Assembly: GCA_028023455.1 (NCBI GenBank)
Contig: JAQFVV010000020.1
Location: 7,673,092 to 7,737,091, forward strand
Reading direction: 5' to 3'
Source: Epiperipatus broadwayi
Lineage: Eukaryota; Onychophora; Udeonychophora; Euonychophora; Peripatidae
Length of the DNA stretch: 64,000 bases
The notes under the pieces are model-generated. The model saw only the letters and a list, made by a program, of their open reading frames with translations. It ran no database searches and was not told the DNA's origin. Every line of letters starts with the position of its first letter. Within the stretch, counting starts at the first letter, position 1. The position numbers and the translations under genes are program-made. Below are positions 45,175 through 57,450 of the stretch, in pieces.

Positions 45175-47525
45175 TTTCTAGCCAGGTCTCTAAGTGTTAT
45201 ATTATAATCATGAAGTTTTTCTACTTAATATTGGCTTCTCTATTTAAATCCAAACTTAACTATATGCCTTGTTTGTAAAGATTGAATAGTTACTCAGTTT
45301 ACTGACTATTTCTTCAAAAAATAATTTTGCTGGTTGAACTATTCCAAGCAAAATATTGATAATCTTGATTACTTTTCCCTTGCAAAATACAATAACCACA
45401 TTATCTTCTTTTTGCTTTCCTTAATTTTATTTACAAGAAAATATTTTTCAATTTATTGTCTAAATAGTGTCCAATTATTTGGATTAGTTGTCCCGGGTTA
45501 GCAGATTTGCTTCCCGACCGATTATTGTTCATAATGTGGCTACCTTTATATTTTATTTTACTCTAGTGATATTTCTCTTTAATACAAACAAGAAATATTC
45601 ATAGTCAAATTCTGAGCTCTATCAGCTGTTTCTCTAGCTACTTTCTGCACCAAATTTTTTTTGGTAGTTGCTAATCTCCTAAAGTTGTGTGTGCTGATTT
45701 TGTTTCTGGATACATAAGATTTAATCTCTTAAGGTCAACTGTCAGTTTGTTGTCATCCCTGTACTGACCAACACAAATGTATTTGCTATTGATAGCATCA
45801 ATCGCAGATCAAGCAAGTACACAACCAATCATGTGAAATTTTGTCACTGACTTGGGTTAACTCAGAATTTAATATAAACATTATTTGATGTACACTAAAC
45901 GTTTTATGTAGCACATATATTTAATAAAATTGTTGAATATATACAATAAATATAATTTCTTAAAACTTTATAAATGAATATCTCTAATAATGAGAGTTAC
46001 AACAAGTGTTTATATGTTTTACTTATAATTATGAATGCACAGATTTATCCGAAGTCTTATTAAATAATGATTTCTCTGTACCTGCTTTCTCACTTCAGGA
46101 ATCAAGTATTTTCCATTACTTATTCTTGTTTCTTTAGTGATGGATGCTAGCTGTGCTGTTTATACTTTAAGAATAAGCTGCCTTGACAATTCATTTTGCT
46201 GTTTATATATATATATAACATTCATATTTATCCTTTTTTGGTGAAGCCAGTATTTTTTTGATAATTAATTAGCAGTGTTTTTCAAAATTAATAATTAACT
46301 ATTTCATTCGTTAGACAAAAATAATCTTTTTTGGAATTTGAAAACACTATTATTGAATTAGTTTCGAAACGAGCTACTTTTTTGATTTGTTTAGATTAAA
46401 TCGAATTAATTCTCTAATTAGTTTTCATTTACTGTAAATCTAATTAATTCTTTAGATAGTTTTTGTTTACAATATAATATTACTTTGATACATATTAATT
46501 TCTATAAATAAAAACATATAAGTAATAAATGAGGATATATACTAGTATGATCTCAACAAAAAGAACAAAAGTTAACATTTTTAAATCAAATGATTCGCTG
46601 CAGTCACACACAAAAAATAGATAATTATGAATAAAATGGTTGTCTAACAGCTTCTTCCGCAAATCTTCTATAACTATTCAATATTCAGATTAATCCATGA
46701 TTATAACTAATTTTAAAGCTTAAATTTTTTTTCTTCATTATTTGAATCAGTTACCAAAAATTAACAAAATTTATATAAAATTAAGCCATTTTTTGTCAAC
46801 ACGATTATTTCAGTCTTTGAATATAACTAATAAATATTGTGATAAATTACATGCATTGTCCAAATTATACAGTTGGGGTTTTAGGTATATCACCAATAGC
46901 AATCATTTGCTCGTTTATAGAGAGGTTTGAACTTAAACTGCCTCAAGCATCAAATAATTCATACTTGATAAAAATTAGAATGCATATTGTTATATTACCA
47001 GATTGTTCTTCATTAAGAAATTGTTCCCTTAAATAGTTCCAATTAATTTGTTAGTAATTAAATGGTCGGTCATTCATAAATCTATATTTTTTGAGCACCA
47101 GGAGTGACAGTCACTTTCACTTCACAGATTATTTTATTGACTACATTACAATATGCTAGAAGAATATTGTTTTCGGACTTTGCTCCTGCAGTACTGACCT
47201 AAGTATCAGCTAAATATTACTGTACTTGCAAGCAACTCCTTTAGCAATGTAAAGAAAACTATCTATCCTCATATGATTTTCATTTACAATTGCCAAAACT
47301 TTATGCAGTTTCTAAAAAATTTATACGCCATAATCATCATTAAAATTCTTATTTAACTTGCATCTAGATACTAAATCTATTAAACAATATCTTATATAAA
47401 GAATAATTTTGACCCTACATATATATTATCTCCCCCTTCCCCACCATTGTACACACTTCATATAATTCAGGCTATTAGTCTTTCATAAATAATAATATTA
47501 AGTAATTATATTAAAACAATTAAAA
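45175..47525. other. AT-rich stretch with one SINE fragment
   Basis: No gene is seen. Overlapping short frames at 46742-47036 are not recognised. The SINE fragment at 45490-45522 is listed separately. Confidence 0.55.
45490..45522 (+). repeat. tRNA-headed SINE, short 3' fragment
   Basis: GTCCCGGGTTAGCAGATTTGC then TTCCCGACCGAT matches the B-box end of the short SINE family (compare the region at 17575-17608). Head and tail are missing. Confidence 0.5.
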
Positions 47526-47527
47526 TG

Positions 47528-48145
47528 CCAATAAACATCACATGATCACCATTTCTTATGCTTGCTATAACTGTTGTTCAAACAGGCAAACTCACTATAC
47601 ATATTGCCACACACAGAAAGCTATAGTAATCGGGGGATGCCAGAAGGCTTGTGTTAAAATCCCCTTCTAGTGCCTACTCATCCAATATCCCCAGACTGTT
47701 TTCTGGCCTTTGTCAGTGAGGAGCCTTCGATCTGAGAACACTACACCTAGATATTAGGATCTAATGCAACCCTCCAGCAGCAACCTTTTATCTCCACTTT
47801 ACTACAAAACTATGAGTCTTAAATTGAAAACACCTTAATATTTTCAATTCAAGCCTATCAGCTCAGTTCAGTACCTATACATTTTGGTGTCTTTGGTTCT
47901 TTAATAATCATAGCCACCACTATCCTATTAGGCAGGATCGGTTTTAAGCCAATAAACATCACATGATCACCTAAGTTCTGATCCAAGGCTCATCACTGAT
48001 GAAGTCCACAATCCAGAAACTAGTCTGGGGATATTGGATGAGTAGGCACTAGATGGGGATTTTATGCCCAAGCCTTCTGGCATTCATTGATTACTTTAGC
48101 TTGCTGTGTGTGGCAATACATATAGTGAGTTTTGCCTGTTTTAAC
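47528..48145. mobile_element. F2 fold-back element, longest copy with long inverted termini
   Basis: It starts with the outer segment CCAATAAACATCACATGATCACC, then CAAACAGGCAAACTCACTATA. It ends GTGAGTTTTGCCTGTTTTAA at about 48144. The left 130 bp (TATTGCCACACACAG, GATGCCAGAAGGCTTGTG, CTACTCATCCAATATCCCC) is repeated inverted at the right (GGGGATATTGGATGAGTAGG, CAAGCCTTCTGGCAT, CTGTGTGTGGCAATA). The centre includes CCTCCAGCAGCAACC and CTATGAGTCTTAAATTGAAA. It is the most complete F2 copy in the window and has no coding capacity. Confidence 0.75.
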
Positions 48146-48199
48146 AATTAAAATGCTTTTATTCTTACTTTCAGGCCAATGTGGCCAATGCACTGCACA

Positions 48200-48740
48200 T
48201 CATACTTTCAGAACAATGTTGACAACACATTATGCATAATGCCTCATACTCTTGTAATAATGCGATCAGTATGCTTTACATAATGCCTCTGCTGTTCTTC
48301 ATTCTTTCAAAACAATGTGAACAGCAGTGCGTAATGCTTCTTTTGTTCCTTCTATCAAAACAATGTGATCAACACACCACACAAAATGTCTCTACTGCTC
48401 ATATTCTCAAAACAGTATTGTGAATATACTTTGTGTAATACTTCTATTGTTCTTCATATTTTTAGAACCATATGGATAATATACTATGCATGTTTCTGCT
48501 GTTCTTCCTATGATCAATGCAATGTGCATAATACTTCTGCTGTTATTCATAGTTTTAGAACAATATGACCAACACAATGCATATAATTCTTCTACTATTC
48601 TTCATACTCTTTGAACAAGGTTGTCAATATACTGTGCTTAATGAACCTGCATTGATCATACTCTCATAATGATGCAACCAGCATTCTTTGTGTAATGCCT
48701 CTATTATTATTTGCTTTCTCAAAATAATATATCCAGTATA
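48200..48740. repeat. Degenerate tandem array, unit about 60 bp
   Basis: Eight or nine diverged copies of a unit with the pattern TTCTTCAT-ACT-TT-AGAACAATGTG-ACCAACAC-ATGCATAATGCCTCTGCTG run through this stretch. Spacing varies and copies differ at many sites, so it is an old array. The short overlapping frames here (48232-48568) follow from the repeat. Confidence 0.7.
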
Positions 48741-48744
48741 TGAT

Positions 48745-49555
48745 AGCTTTTTATTTGATGACAAAATGTGCTAAAAATAATTAATATTAGTTTTGTATAC
48801 TTATATACATGTGCTATGAAATTCTTATTTAATATAAAATAATGCTTAAATATGACATTTGAGAATGGTTCTTAGTTTAATTTCTTAAACAATTGGTATC
48901 TTAATTTTCCATCTGTTTTTTGTTAACCCTTTATTTTTATGCATTTTTTTTAAATATTTTTTTATTGGCTGTTACTTAAACTTGTGCATTAATAGTTGTT
49001 TTTACTATACTTTTCATTGAACCATCAACTCTTCATTATAATTGGTCAATTTCTGCCTATACTGTATACTTTACAATGTTTTTTAACATTAACAAAAATA
49101 GAAAGTTAGAAAAAAAAGCAGAATTATTTTTAAATTCTAAATCATCATTCTTTTATGTGATAAACAATGCGAAAAAGAATTTATTTATTTGTAAGAAAAA
49201 AAGTGTGTACACGCATATATACTTACATAGATACAAACATATAAAAAACAAATGTTTTCAATGTTTAATTTTCTGGAAATACTTTGTCCATGGTAATGAA
49301 TTTAAAATATATATTCTAAATGAAATGATCCCATGTCACTATCTCTGTTTGTCATGTTACTAGACAGCAGTTCACATATAGGTCAAATTTGTTTTTTGTT
49401 TTTTATTAATTTTTCAGGCAACTTAAAATTTCTAATCAAGCCTAGAGTTGTTGTTTTTTTATCAAGACATTTATTAAACTTTGTTATACAATCTATGAGT
49501 CACTCGAATCAGACTCAGCAAACACCAATTATGGCTTACATAAAAATTTGTAATA
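48745..49555. other. AT-rich gene-free stretch
   Basis: No recognisable feature. The 95- and 139-codon frames at 49076-49752 are AT-driven over most of their length. Confidence 0.5.
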
Positions 49556-49559
49556 TGTG

Positions 49560-49795
49560 TGTGGACTCAATGGCACAGTATAGGGACTTCAATGTTTCTG
49601 AGCTCCCATGTGGACTTTGCTGCAATATGCGGAGCCTGCCGCATATATCTTTCTTTGATAGTCTTCAACTTCTGGACAAAAATAGTCCTTGGGTCCATAT
49701 CTCCATGCTCAAAGAGAAGAGTGCACCTACCACCAAAAGCTATATGCAATAAACATGGTGCTCCAGCCTAGAGTTTTCTTTCAGGCAGCCATCTC
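49560..49795 (-). other. Less AT-rich segment, possible exon or retrocopy remnant
   Basis: This is the only part of the 49-kb region with near-balanced base use. Minus frame 49749-49567 encodes LLFEHGDMDPRTIFVQKLKT followed by IKERYMRQ. That reads more protein-like than the plus-strand frames, but I do not recognise a family. A stop follows at once. Confidence 0.25.
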
Positions 49796-50238
49796 ATAGT
49801 CAAATTAACTAGCCATGCTATTACTGGTTAGTAAATGGGTATCTAGTAAAAAAGTAAATGCTTAAACTATTATCATCTGAAAGTTGATTAGCCTAGTAAA
49901 TTTTCTCCATTATTCATTCCTGAAGGATTTTAGAAAGGTAGTCTGCTTTACATATTGTAAATGTATTTGGAAAAGACACATATTGTTTGATTGCAACATT
50001 GACTTTCTCAAAAGCTGCAGATTTAAAAAATATTAAATAAATAAACATAAGAAATCGATACCTTTCACGAATATATAACATGGATATATAGTAGCAGCCA
50101 TTTTCCTGTTTTACACTCTCAGTCATGCCAATGCTGCACAGTTTATAGCTGTGGTGAATTAAAAATTCATTTTGTCCACAAAACATAAATCTAGTGATGG
50201 AAGTGATCCATTGAAATGACAAAAGATTTCTACAGAGA

Positions 50239-51345
50239 TTTTACCTTTTAATGAAAATTTTCATTTCAATTAATTTTGTTGAATGAATGAGAGAGTCCGG
50301 TTGTTGGGAAGATCCCCAGAGGCCTAAATCCTAGTTCTTTTGAGGGAGGGAGCTGGGATGAGGGTGCTGTGGTGATCGTTTCCAACATTGGTTTTTCTCA
50401 TTCACAAGATAGAAAAAATAATGTTATTTATGGCAATTCTTTAACATTATCATCATGAATGATTTTATCCATGTATTATTGCAAGATAAGCTGTGATTTG
50501 GCCTTGTGATTCTAATTGCAAGTGATTCGCCTTATTCAATTTTATTACTTCCAATGTTGTTATTGATAGGGCTGGCCTTTTGCTGTTCATGTGATTTTCA
50601 TGATGGATTAGAATGGTTTTCAGTAGAGACATTTTAAAGCTTGGATTTTTTTCTCTTAGTCTCTACAGTTTTTCCATAATTTTTCGAAAGTATTTGGGAT
50701 TGCTCTCTTGTAAATATATTCAATGCCATTTGGAAGAACTGAACAGTAGATTGATTTAGTCCATATTTTATGTAATCTCCAAGTGTTTTCCTATTTATCA
50801 TCTTATCTACTGCAAATTGGATTTCCCAATATTGTACTCCTAAAACACTATTCATATTTGAATTCTTAGACTTTACAAATAATTCCTATTTGTACCTTTT
50901 AATTAAAATTTTCATTACACTCAACTTTGCTGATTGAATGAGAGTCTGGTTGTTGGGAGAGGGCAGAGACCTAAATCCTGGTTCTTTTGAGGGGGAGGGC
51001 TAGGATGAGGGTGCTGTGGGGATTGTTACCAACATTGATTTTCTCATTCACAAGAAGGAAAAAAAATACTATTCATAGTGGTTTTAGTGTTATTGTTATA
51101 AATGATTTTATCCAAGTATTATTGCAAAGTAAACTACACCTGGCCTAAAGATTTTTTTTAAGAGAGATCACCCTTTATAAAAATATTTTTTATATTGAAT
51201 TTTTTATGTTTTCCTATTCTCAACTTATCCATCCAAATTGGATTTCTCAATATTGTACTCCTAAAATGCTACTCATATTTGAACTCTAGACTTTGAAATG
51301 CTACTCATATTTGAACTCTAGACTTTGAAAATAATTCCTAATTGT
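50239..51345. repeat. Large direct duplication, about 650 bp unit, second copy deleted
   Basis: 50239-50892 and 50893-51345 are homologous in the same orientation. Shared landmarks are CTTTTAATNAAAATTTTCAT, GGTTGTTGGGA, CCTAAATCCT(A/G)GTTCTTTTGAGG, GATGAGGGTGCTGTGG, AATTGGATTTC(C/T)CAATATTGTACTCCT and ATTCCTA(A/T)TTGTA. The second copy lacks about 200 bp in the middle. Near its end a 33-bp unit (ATGCTACTCATATTTGAACTC...) is itself tandemly doubled at about 51266-51331. The 73-codon minus frame at 50634-50855 falls in the first copy and is damaged in the second. Confidence 0.8.
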
Positions 51346-51349
51346 AACA

Positions 51350-51800
51350 TTCATTTGTCTTTCATGGTTAATACACACCCTTTCCACATCCCTTTCCCTT
51401 TTCATATTATAACGGTCTGGGATTTGTATAAGAAATTACTTTCTTCCCTATCCTTCCTAAAAAATGCCACTAGGTACTTGAACCTAAAAAATTTTAGGGG
51501 GGGGGGGAAACACCGTTGTAAAAAAACAACTTACATAGATATTTTATCACAACCATCAGCCCTTGCCACTAGCTCATGGAGTAGCAGAGGATTAAAACAT
51601 ATTTATTAAAATATATTTTTAATAAAGATTAAAAAAAAAAAACTAGATCACTGCCAGTACTAATAACACAAAAGATTTTATTTATGTATTTATAAGTAAT
51701 AACACACAAACTTAAAGAAAAATAATTATTATAAAAGAAAAAAATATGCTTTTGTTGTTTCAATATTATTATTTTATGTGTTTAACTTTAATTTTTAATC
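51350..51800. other. AT-rich stretch with poly-G tract
   Basis: An 11-base G run lies near 51497-51507, followed by A-runs. No gene is seen. Confidence 0.5.
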
Positions 51801-52275
51801 TTAGAGTGTTGAGCATAGGTAGGCCACCCAGACGATGCATTTAGAAGATCTTCAAAACATTTGATTCCAGGCCAGATGTTTGCAGCCACGCCAATGCTTG
51901 CATTCAGATATATATCTGCAACCAATGCAATGTGAACATGTTAGCATCAAACCACGCTGACAGGAATGTGCATGTGAACAGCGTGATATTATTTGAAGAA
52001 ACATGACCTTCGTGCAGTACAGGAATGTATGTCTGTCTGGCAAAGGAATCATGCATGTAATATAATAAAGAGAATAATGCTTCGTATGGATGGGAGAGCA
52101 GTCTATCTTGCTGGCTTATCGTCCCAATCCATAGAGCTGGAATGGGTCAATGATGCAGGAAATACGTCTGTATCCATTGCAATGCTATGACTACCTCTTT
52201 GGTGTCATGCATTCAGTTGAGCTCGTCACTCTTATGTGCTAACACACTTCACATTACATTGATGTAAACATCCAT
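51800..52275. other. Less AT-rich segment, unidentified
   Basis: Balanced composition (CAGCCACGCCAATGCTTGC, GGATGGGAGAGCAGTC) stands out from the AT-rich surroundings. Frames on both strands reach 66 codons (51852-52052 minus; 51993-52190 plus) with no recognised domain. It could be an untranslated exon, a long non-coding RNA exon or an unknown repeat. Confidence 0.3.
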
Positions 52276-52799
52276 ATATCTCTCAACCAGCATTGACACA
52301 ACTACAAAACAAATAGTCCAAAGACAAAACCCAATATTTAAATGAGGCCAAGTGGCTACCCACACCCAACTTACATTTAAGTCAATTTATTAATTTAATT
52401 TTAAAAAAAACTCTTTAGTTTGAGGTTTTAAAAATCATTTTTAGATGACACATTATATTTAACTTATTTTTACTATAAATACCATTTGACCTATTTTTCC
52501 TTTCTTTTAAATTCAATAATGCACAAATAACGATATGTGTTTTTATCTTTAAATTTAAGTTTGCAATTGCAAACCCCTACCCTATTACAAACAGATCTTA
52601 TACTAAGCATAAATAAATAAAAAAATATAATGCATATAAAAAGGAAGTTACGTTCAGATTTTAGATAAGAGTTTTAAAATGGCAAAGTTTATAAAATAAA
52701 GTTCAAATTTCATCAGGAGAAAAAGTCTATAGTTCATATTTAAAGGAAAATAAAGTTCGAAGATTTTAAATTAAAAAGAGTTTATATTTCATTTTTATC

Positions 52800-53035
52800 A
52801 TTTATAATTTTCTTTCTCCGGGCTCGTTCTTTCGCGTCGATCTAAGTTTACACAAGGGCCATTTCTTGCAGATGATGATGATTTATAAAGCTTTACGATG
52901 ATTTCTGAAGATGTTACCAGTGGTTTGATCCTAGGATCCATGGAGATGAAAGCTGCCTTCGGCCGCCTGAACCGAAGGAAGCACGATGAAGCTGATTACA
53001 TTCTTGGTGACGGCGATAATGGCTTTTTTTTTTAT
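52800..53035 (+). other. GC-richer segment with short open frame
   Basis: TCTCCGGGCTCGTTCTTTCGC is followed by a frame from 52898 that encodes ISEDVTSGLILGSMEMKAAF and RLNRRKHDEADYILG before running into a T-rich stretch. Codon use in the first 45 codons looks more like coding sequence than elsewhere. TTTCTTGCAG at 52861-52870 could be a splice acceptor. I do not recognise the product. Confidence 0.3.
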
Positions 53036-53099
53036 TTTTTACTTTCAGCAAAGACGAATGAATTTAAAACTTTAATTTTCTATTTCTCTAATTAATTAT

Positions 53100-55150
53100 T
53101 TCTTTTGAATTTTTCTTTTTATAGTCCTGGGGCATGTTATCTCTGGAATGCACAGATCCATCAAGCATATTCCATATCTGTATTTCATTGGTTCATTGAG
53201 TTTGTGGCTAAGCAGATTTTGGGTTTGTGGCTAAGTGGATTTTTCTACTGAGGTCTGTGTCTATATCTTTGGGCAGGAAAAGCAAGTCTTTTGTTTCTAC
53301 TCCTCAACTCTTATCTATTTCGTAATCATTTTCTTTTCAATGGTCATTTTGCCCCAAGGATCTGTTTGTAATTTTTATTTTTAAGATTAAAAACTCTCTT
53401 TGTTATTTTTAAAATAAAAAGGTTTTTATTATATTTTATTTAAAGATTAGAATCTTTGCTTCGATTCTATAATTTTTTAAAACTTATTTCAATATTTAAA
53501 TCAAACATATTAATAAATTAATAATTCGTTATTTGTGCATTTTGAACATTTGTGCTTTTAATTCAGTATTAGATATTTACAAAAAAAATTAAGTATTAAA
53601 ATTTAAATGTAACACATATATATATCACGTTACAATATGTATCCCTCCCCTTTCACCATGTTGTTCCTGAATTTCAACCATTCTTTGTAAATCTTTTATT
53701 TAACTGTATTTGTACCTTTTTTGATGAATAAATTTTCATCACTAAGAAAAAATGAGATTAACTGATTTAATTGTAAAATAAAATATATACACTAAAGTTG
53801 GCCACTTAAAATGAATTGCCTACTTGCGAAATTGTTAAAAAGAAAAATAATTGCACACTAAGAATAATTGTGCTCCTAAAATTGCTCATAATAAATGACA
53901 AGTATTTAAAGCAGGAAAAACATTAAATTTGTGGGTAGTGAATATTAAGAAAATGAATGTTCTAGTAGTTGATAACATACATTACATGAGAAAGTATTGT
54001 ATCTGCCTAAGATTTTAATGAAGGACCACTGGAAAAAAATGACACCAAGTCATTTACTGCATTTGAGAGATATATTTTCAGAAATCAGCATGAAATTAAA
54101 ACTGAAGCATTTCATAACTTCTTCTAGATTCAGATGAATTATTCCATCATTAATTTTATGCCTGGGCAATATGTAAATGAAATTTTAATTTTCTAAAAAT
54201 ATCACAAGAAAATGACTGTAATTTGAATAAGCATATAAGCTTGAAATTTACATATTTAACATATGAAAGGCATTATATCTTTTGCATTTGATCATCATTA
54301 TTAATTTTTAAAAAAAGGATAATAAATTTTATAATTTTTGAGTAATTGCTCAAATATATTCTCAGTATGCATGCATAAATTTGAATACAATATATATTTA
54401 TAATGTTGAAAATTTTGGTATGCAATATCTTGAGGAAATGTAATATAAAAAATAACTATATGCAAAAACGTACATGAGATATGCTTAAAATGTGAATAAA
54501 ATTAGCAATTTTTGCCTAGTACACTTGTGGTAAGTATCTACTATGACTAATATAACTTGGACAAAAGTGCTCTAGGCAAAAATTGTGAACTTTATTCAGA
54601 TTTTAAGCACATCTCGTCTATATCTTGCTCTACTGTTATTTTCCGTAATATTCATTTATGTAAATGTGTTTTCTTTTTCTCAATTTATTACTCCCAGCTT
54701 TCACAGTACTGCATTATTCTAGTTATTTATTATTTTTGTTGATAATTAAATTGTATTGTAATTATGTATTGAAACAGTTACATCTGTTTCACCTATTATC
54801 TTCGATAATAGTATATATTTGTTGTATTCAGATGGCATGTATTTCTTAAATTTAAAAACTTTGTGCTTATAATATTGCGAGTATGTGCGTATATAATCGT
54901 CCTATTAATTATAAATATAAAAATACAGTCTCAAATATTTATATACAAGCATATTCAGTTAGCTTGGTTAAAGCTGAAATAAACATAACTGTGTGATTAA
55001 AACTTATCTATATAGCAGCATAATAAGTTTAAAATTATAATATTACTTATTTTTCAATATTCGCTCTAAATAATTATATTAAGTCATTTTGAATAATTTC
55101 CAAGTTAGATAATTTCAATTCTTTTTTGTTTAAAATTACACAAGCAGCAA
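53100..55150. other. AT-rich gene-free stretch
   Basis: A small direct duplication (TTTGTGGCTAAGCAGATTTT / TTTGTGGCTAAGTGGATTTT) lies at 53200-53242. Short overlapping frames at 54557-54849 are unrecognised. Confidence 0.5.
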
Positions 55151-55167
55151 AAAGTTTTTTCAGTTTT

Positions 55168-55251
55168 GTCAAGCGTTGTTAGCCGAGAGGTCATCGCACC
55201 CGCCTTGCAAGCAAGTAGTTGGTTGCAGACGGATGACATATGGAAAAAAAA
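55168..55251 (+). mobile_element. tRNA-headed SINE with internal deletion and 16-bp target duplication
   Basis: AAGCGTTGTTAGCCGAGAGG carries the A box. CCGCCTTGCAAGCAAGTAG and TTGGTTGCAGACGG follow, then ATGACATATGG and an A tail. Compared with 11355-11463 the B-box region (about 30 bp) is missing. AAGTTTTTTCAGTTTT (55152-55167) and AAGTTTTATCAGTTTT (55252-55267) flank it, 15 of 16 identical. Confidence 0.85.
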
Positions 55252-55439
55252 AAGTTTTATCAGTTTTAACCCTTCGTTCTAAAAATAAATCTTTAGCCAA
55301 AATTTGACCTAGTTAAAAATTATAACCAAGACCAATTATATTATTCAGTCAGGCATAAATCATATATCATAACACAGCAACGGTACATCCACTTTTTCTT
55401 TTAAAATATATATGTTCTACAATAATATCAACAAATAAA

Positions 55440-55570
55440 AAACCTTCTTTTTTCTTTTCAAAAACTTTATTTTTTATCTCAATACTGAACATATATATAC
55501 ATTTATATACAAAACTCCAACGTTTCAACTGTTTTATCTCATACAGTCATTTTCAAGGATCTGCAACAAT
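55440..55570 (-). repeat. Motif related to the hammerhead-like/PLE family
   Basis: On the minus strand, CCTTGAAAATGACTGTATGA then GATAAAACAGTTGAAACG contains a stem (AACTG/CAGTT-type pairing) that ends in GAAACGTTGG. This is the arrangement seen in many invertebrate genomes next to Penelope-like or related retroelements. The upstream CTGANGA part is not conserved here. An AT-rich tail and AATAAAGTTTTTGAAAAG follow. Confidence 0.35.
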
Positions 55571-55574
55571 ATTA

Positions 55575-56100
55575 AATACATATCAACAAATAAACTTCAA
55601 TTACATAAAAACTTTCTCTTACATTAACATAATAACAAACATATTAAACATATAGAAATATATTTTACTTACATCTTTCTCCCACTGCTATATTTTATTA
55701 CTCTTTTTTTTATTTTTAATTTACATTGTTTAATTACAAATATATCTTAAAATCATCCAGGAAACTTTCTATACAAATTTAAATACCAACTCTAATTTCC
55801 AAAAACCTCCCCCTTTCTTTAAATTTTATCTAAAACCCATCTTAAAACTACATTCCTAAACTATATATTCAAATGAATATAAAACAAATTTAAACATAAA
55901 TCTATACAAAAATCTATACAAATTGCTTGTGACCATTCTCTTGAAAATATATCTTTTAACTATGACGTCAATTAAAACAATAGGGCCTTTCCAAGTCCAG
56001 ATTTAGCCATACTTAATATTTTACTAACTGGATATTTGGTTAAAGGCTAGTTCGAACTGGTGATCTTGTGATTTGGCATGACTCAAAGTAGGAGGTTACT
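55575..56100. other. AT-rich gene-free stretch
   Basis: Apart from GGCTAGTTCGAACTGG near 56046 nothing stands out. Confidence 0.5.
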
Positions 56101-56109
56101 ACTGTCAAA

Positions 56110-56580
56110 AATACAGTATAAAAAGGGCCAAAATAGCCATCAAGTCCTCTCCCATCCATCCATCCATCCATCCATCCATCAGCATCCGTCTTAATTTTTC
56201 CTGTTGCTGTCGCTGTGAAAATTGTGTTATTGGTGCCGAAATTATTTCTGAAGACCAGAGCTGAAGGTTAAATAAGAAAACCGTTCCTGCCGTTTAAGAA
56301 AGCTGAATCTTAAAAAGCTACCACCCAAGCGGTTCCAAAGATGACAGTGGGATAGAGACAGCCGTTTGCTCTTCCACGAGCGGCTACCGATAAGAAGACC
56401 TCAACCATGCCCAGCACAATAAGAAAGAAGCTGTACCTGAGAGACCAGAGAAATGGGGAAAGCTGCCGCAGAAATAAATTTGCGAAGCTACATCCAGACT
56501 AAAAAACCAAAGAGAAGCCCAGCCTGACTGAATAGAGAGAGAATCATATTGAAGAATGCCTTAAAGACTTTGCCGGTAAA
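56110..56580 (+). promoter_or_regulatory. Candidate TATA promoter, leader exon and splice donor
   Basis: TATAAAAAGG at 56118-56127 fits a TATA box. A start about 30 bp downstream would fall at TCCTCTCCCATCC, at the edge of a (CCAT)n microsatellite (56151-56179). The following 400 bp is clearly less AT-rich (CCGTTCCTGCCG, GACAGCCGTTTGCTC). It ends at GCCGGTAAATCC, a possible GT donor at about 56575. No long frame is present, so it would be a non-coding leader. It could instead be part of an LTR: GGGAGGAGGGGAG at about 56929-56941 resembles a polypurine tract, but I found no second LTR copy. Confidence 0.35.
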
Positions 56581-57029
56581 TCCTTTCTGCCAAATATTAA
56601 ATTTCATAACTAAACGTATACTAAATGAAAGCTAGCTAAATAAATCACATAATTAAATTATATTTTCTAAATGTTCAACTAAAATGTTTATCTTAAATTT
56701 GTTTAAATCTTAGAACACTCTCAATTCTTGCTTGATCATTAATAATTTTAAATAATCCTAAACATCTAGTTTCTATAAAACCATACAACAAATTCTGATT
56801 TCTAAATTATCTTATAGATCGTTTTATGCAATTTATTCTTATGCCATCTATCTTTAGTTTTAAGTTCATGTTTATTGATTTATGCTGTGTTTTATCGGAA
56901 CGGAGTCTTGTGTGTTAATAAATTATCGGGAGGAGGGGAGTGAGTAATCACTTTTATTATATCAGATTATTGCGATAAAGAATATAGCCAAAGCTCCTTT
57001 CTGAAATAAAACTATTATTATGCTAGAGT

Positions 57030-57450
57030 GAATCGGTATTTATAATGCCCGAATAAGCTATTTAAAACACATCTTTGCTAAAGTTATTTAAAATGAAAAT
57101 GTTTTGCAAAAGTTATTTAAAATGTATATTTTGCTTATATTATTTAAAACGCATCTTTTTCTCAAGTTATCTAAAATGAAAATGTTTGTTAAAGTTAGTT
57201 AAAATGTATATTGCGTATATTATTTAAAACGCAGATTTGCCCAGGTTATTTAAGAATTGTATTTGCGTAAGTGATTTAAAATATGTATTTTGCCAGTTAT
57301 TTGAAAAAGTATATTTTACGCAAGCTATTTAAAATGTAGCTTTGCATTCGCTATTTAAAACATTTTGCATTATTAGTAAGGTCTATTTTGATGAATTATT
57401 TAAGATGAGTAATTTATTTAAAAATGAATAATTTGCGTGAGCTATTTTAT
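57030..57450. repeat. Degenerate tandem array, unit about 30-35 bp, ATTTAAAA core
   Basis: At least ten copies of a unit with core (G)TTATTTAAAA and TTTGC(N)AAG spaced every 30-38 bp. Alternate copies follow one another as GCATATTT-type and GAAAATG-type, and the first few copies keep a roughly 65-bp repeating pair. It is AT-rich and not coding. Confidence 0.7.

Noticed and set aside
49333-49752. 139-codon plus-strand frame
   Set aside because: The first two-thirds is AT-driven low-information sequence. Only the GC-richer end is unusual, and there the minus strand reads at least as well.
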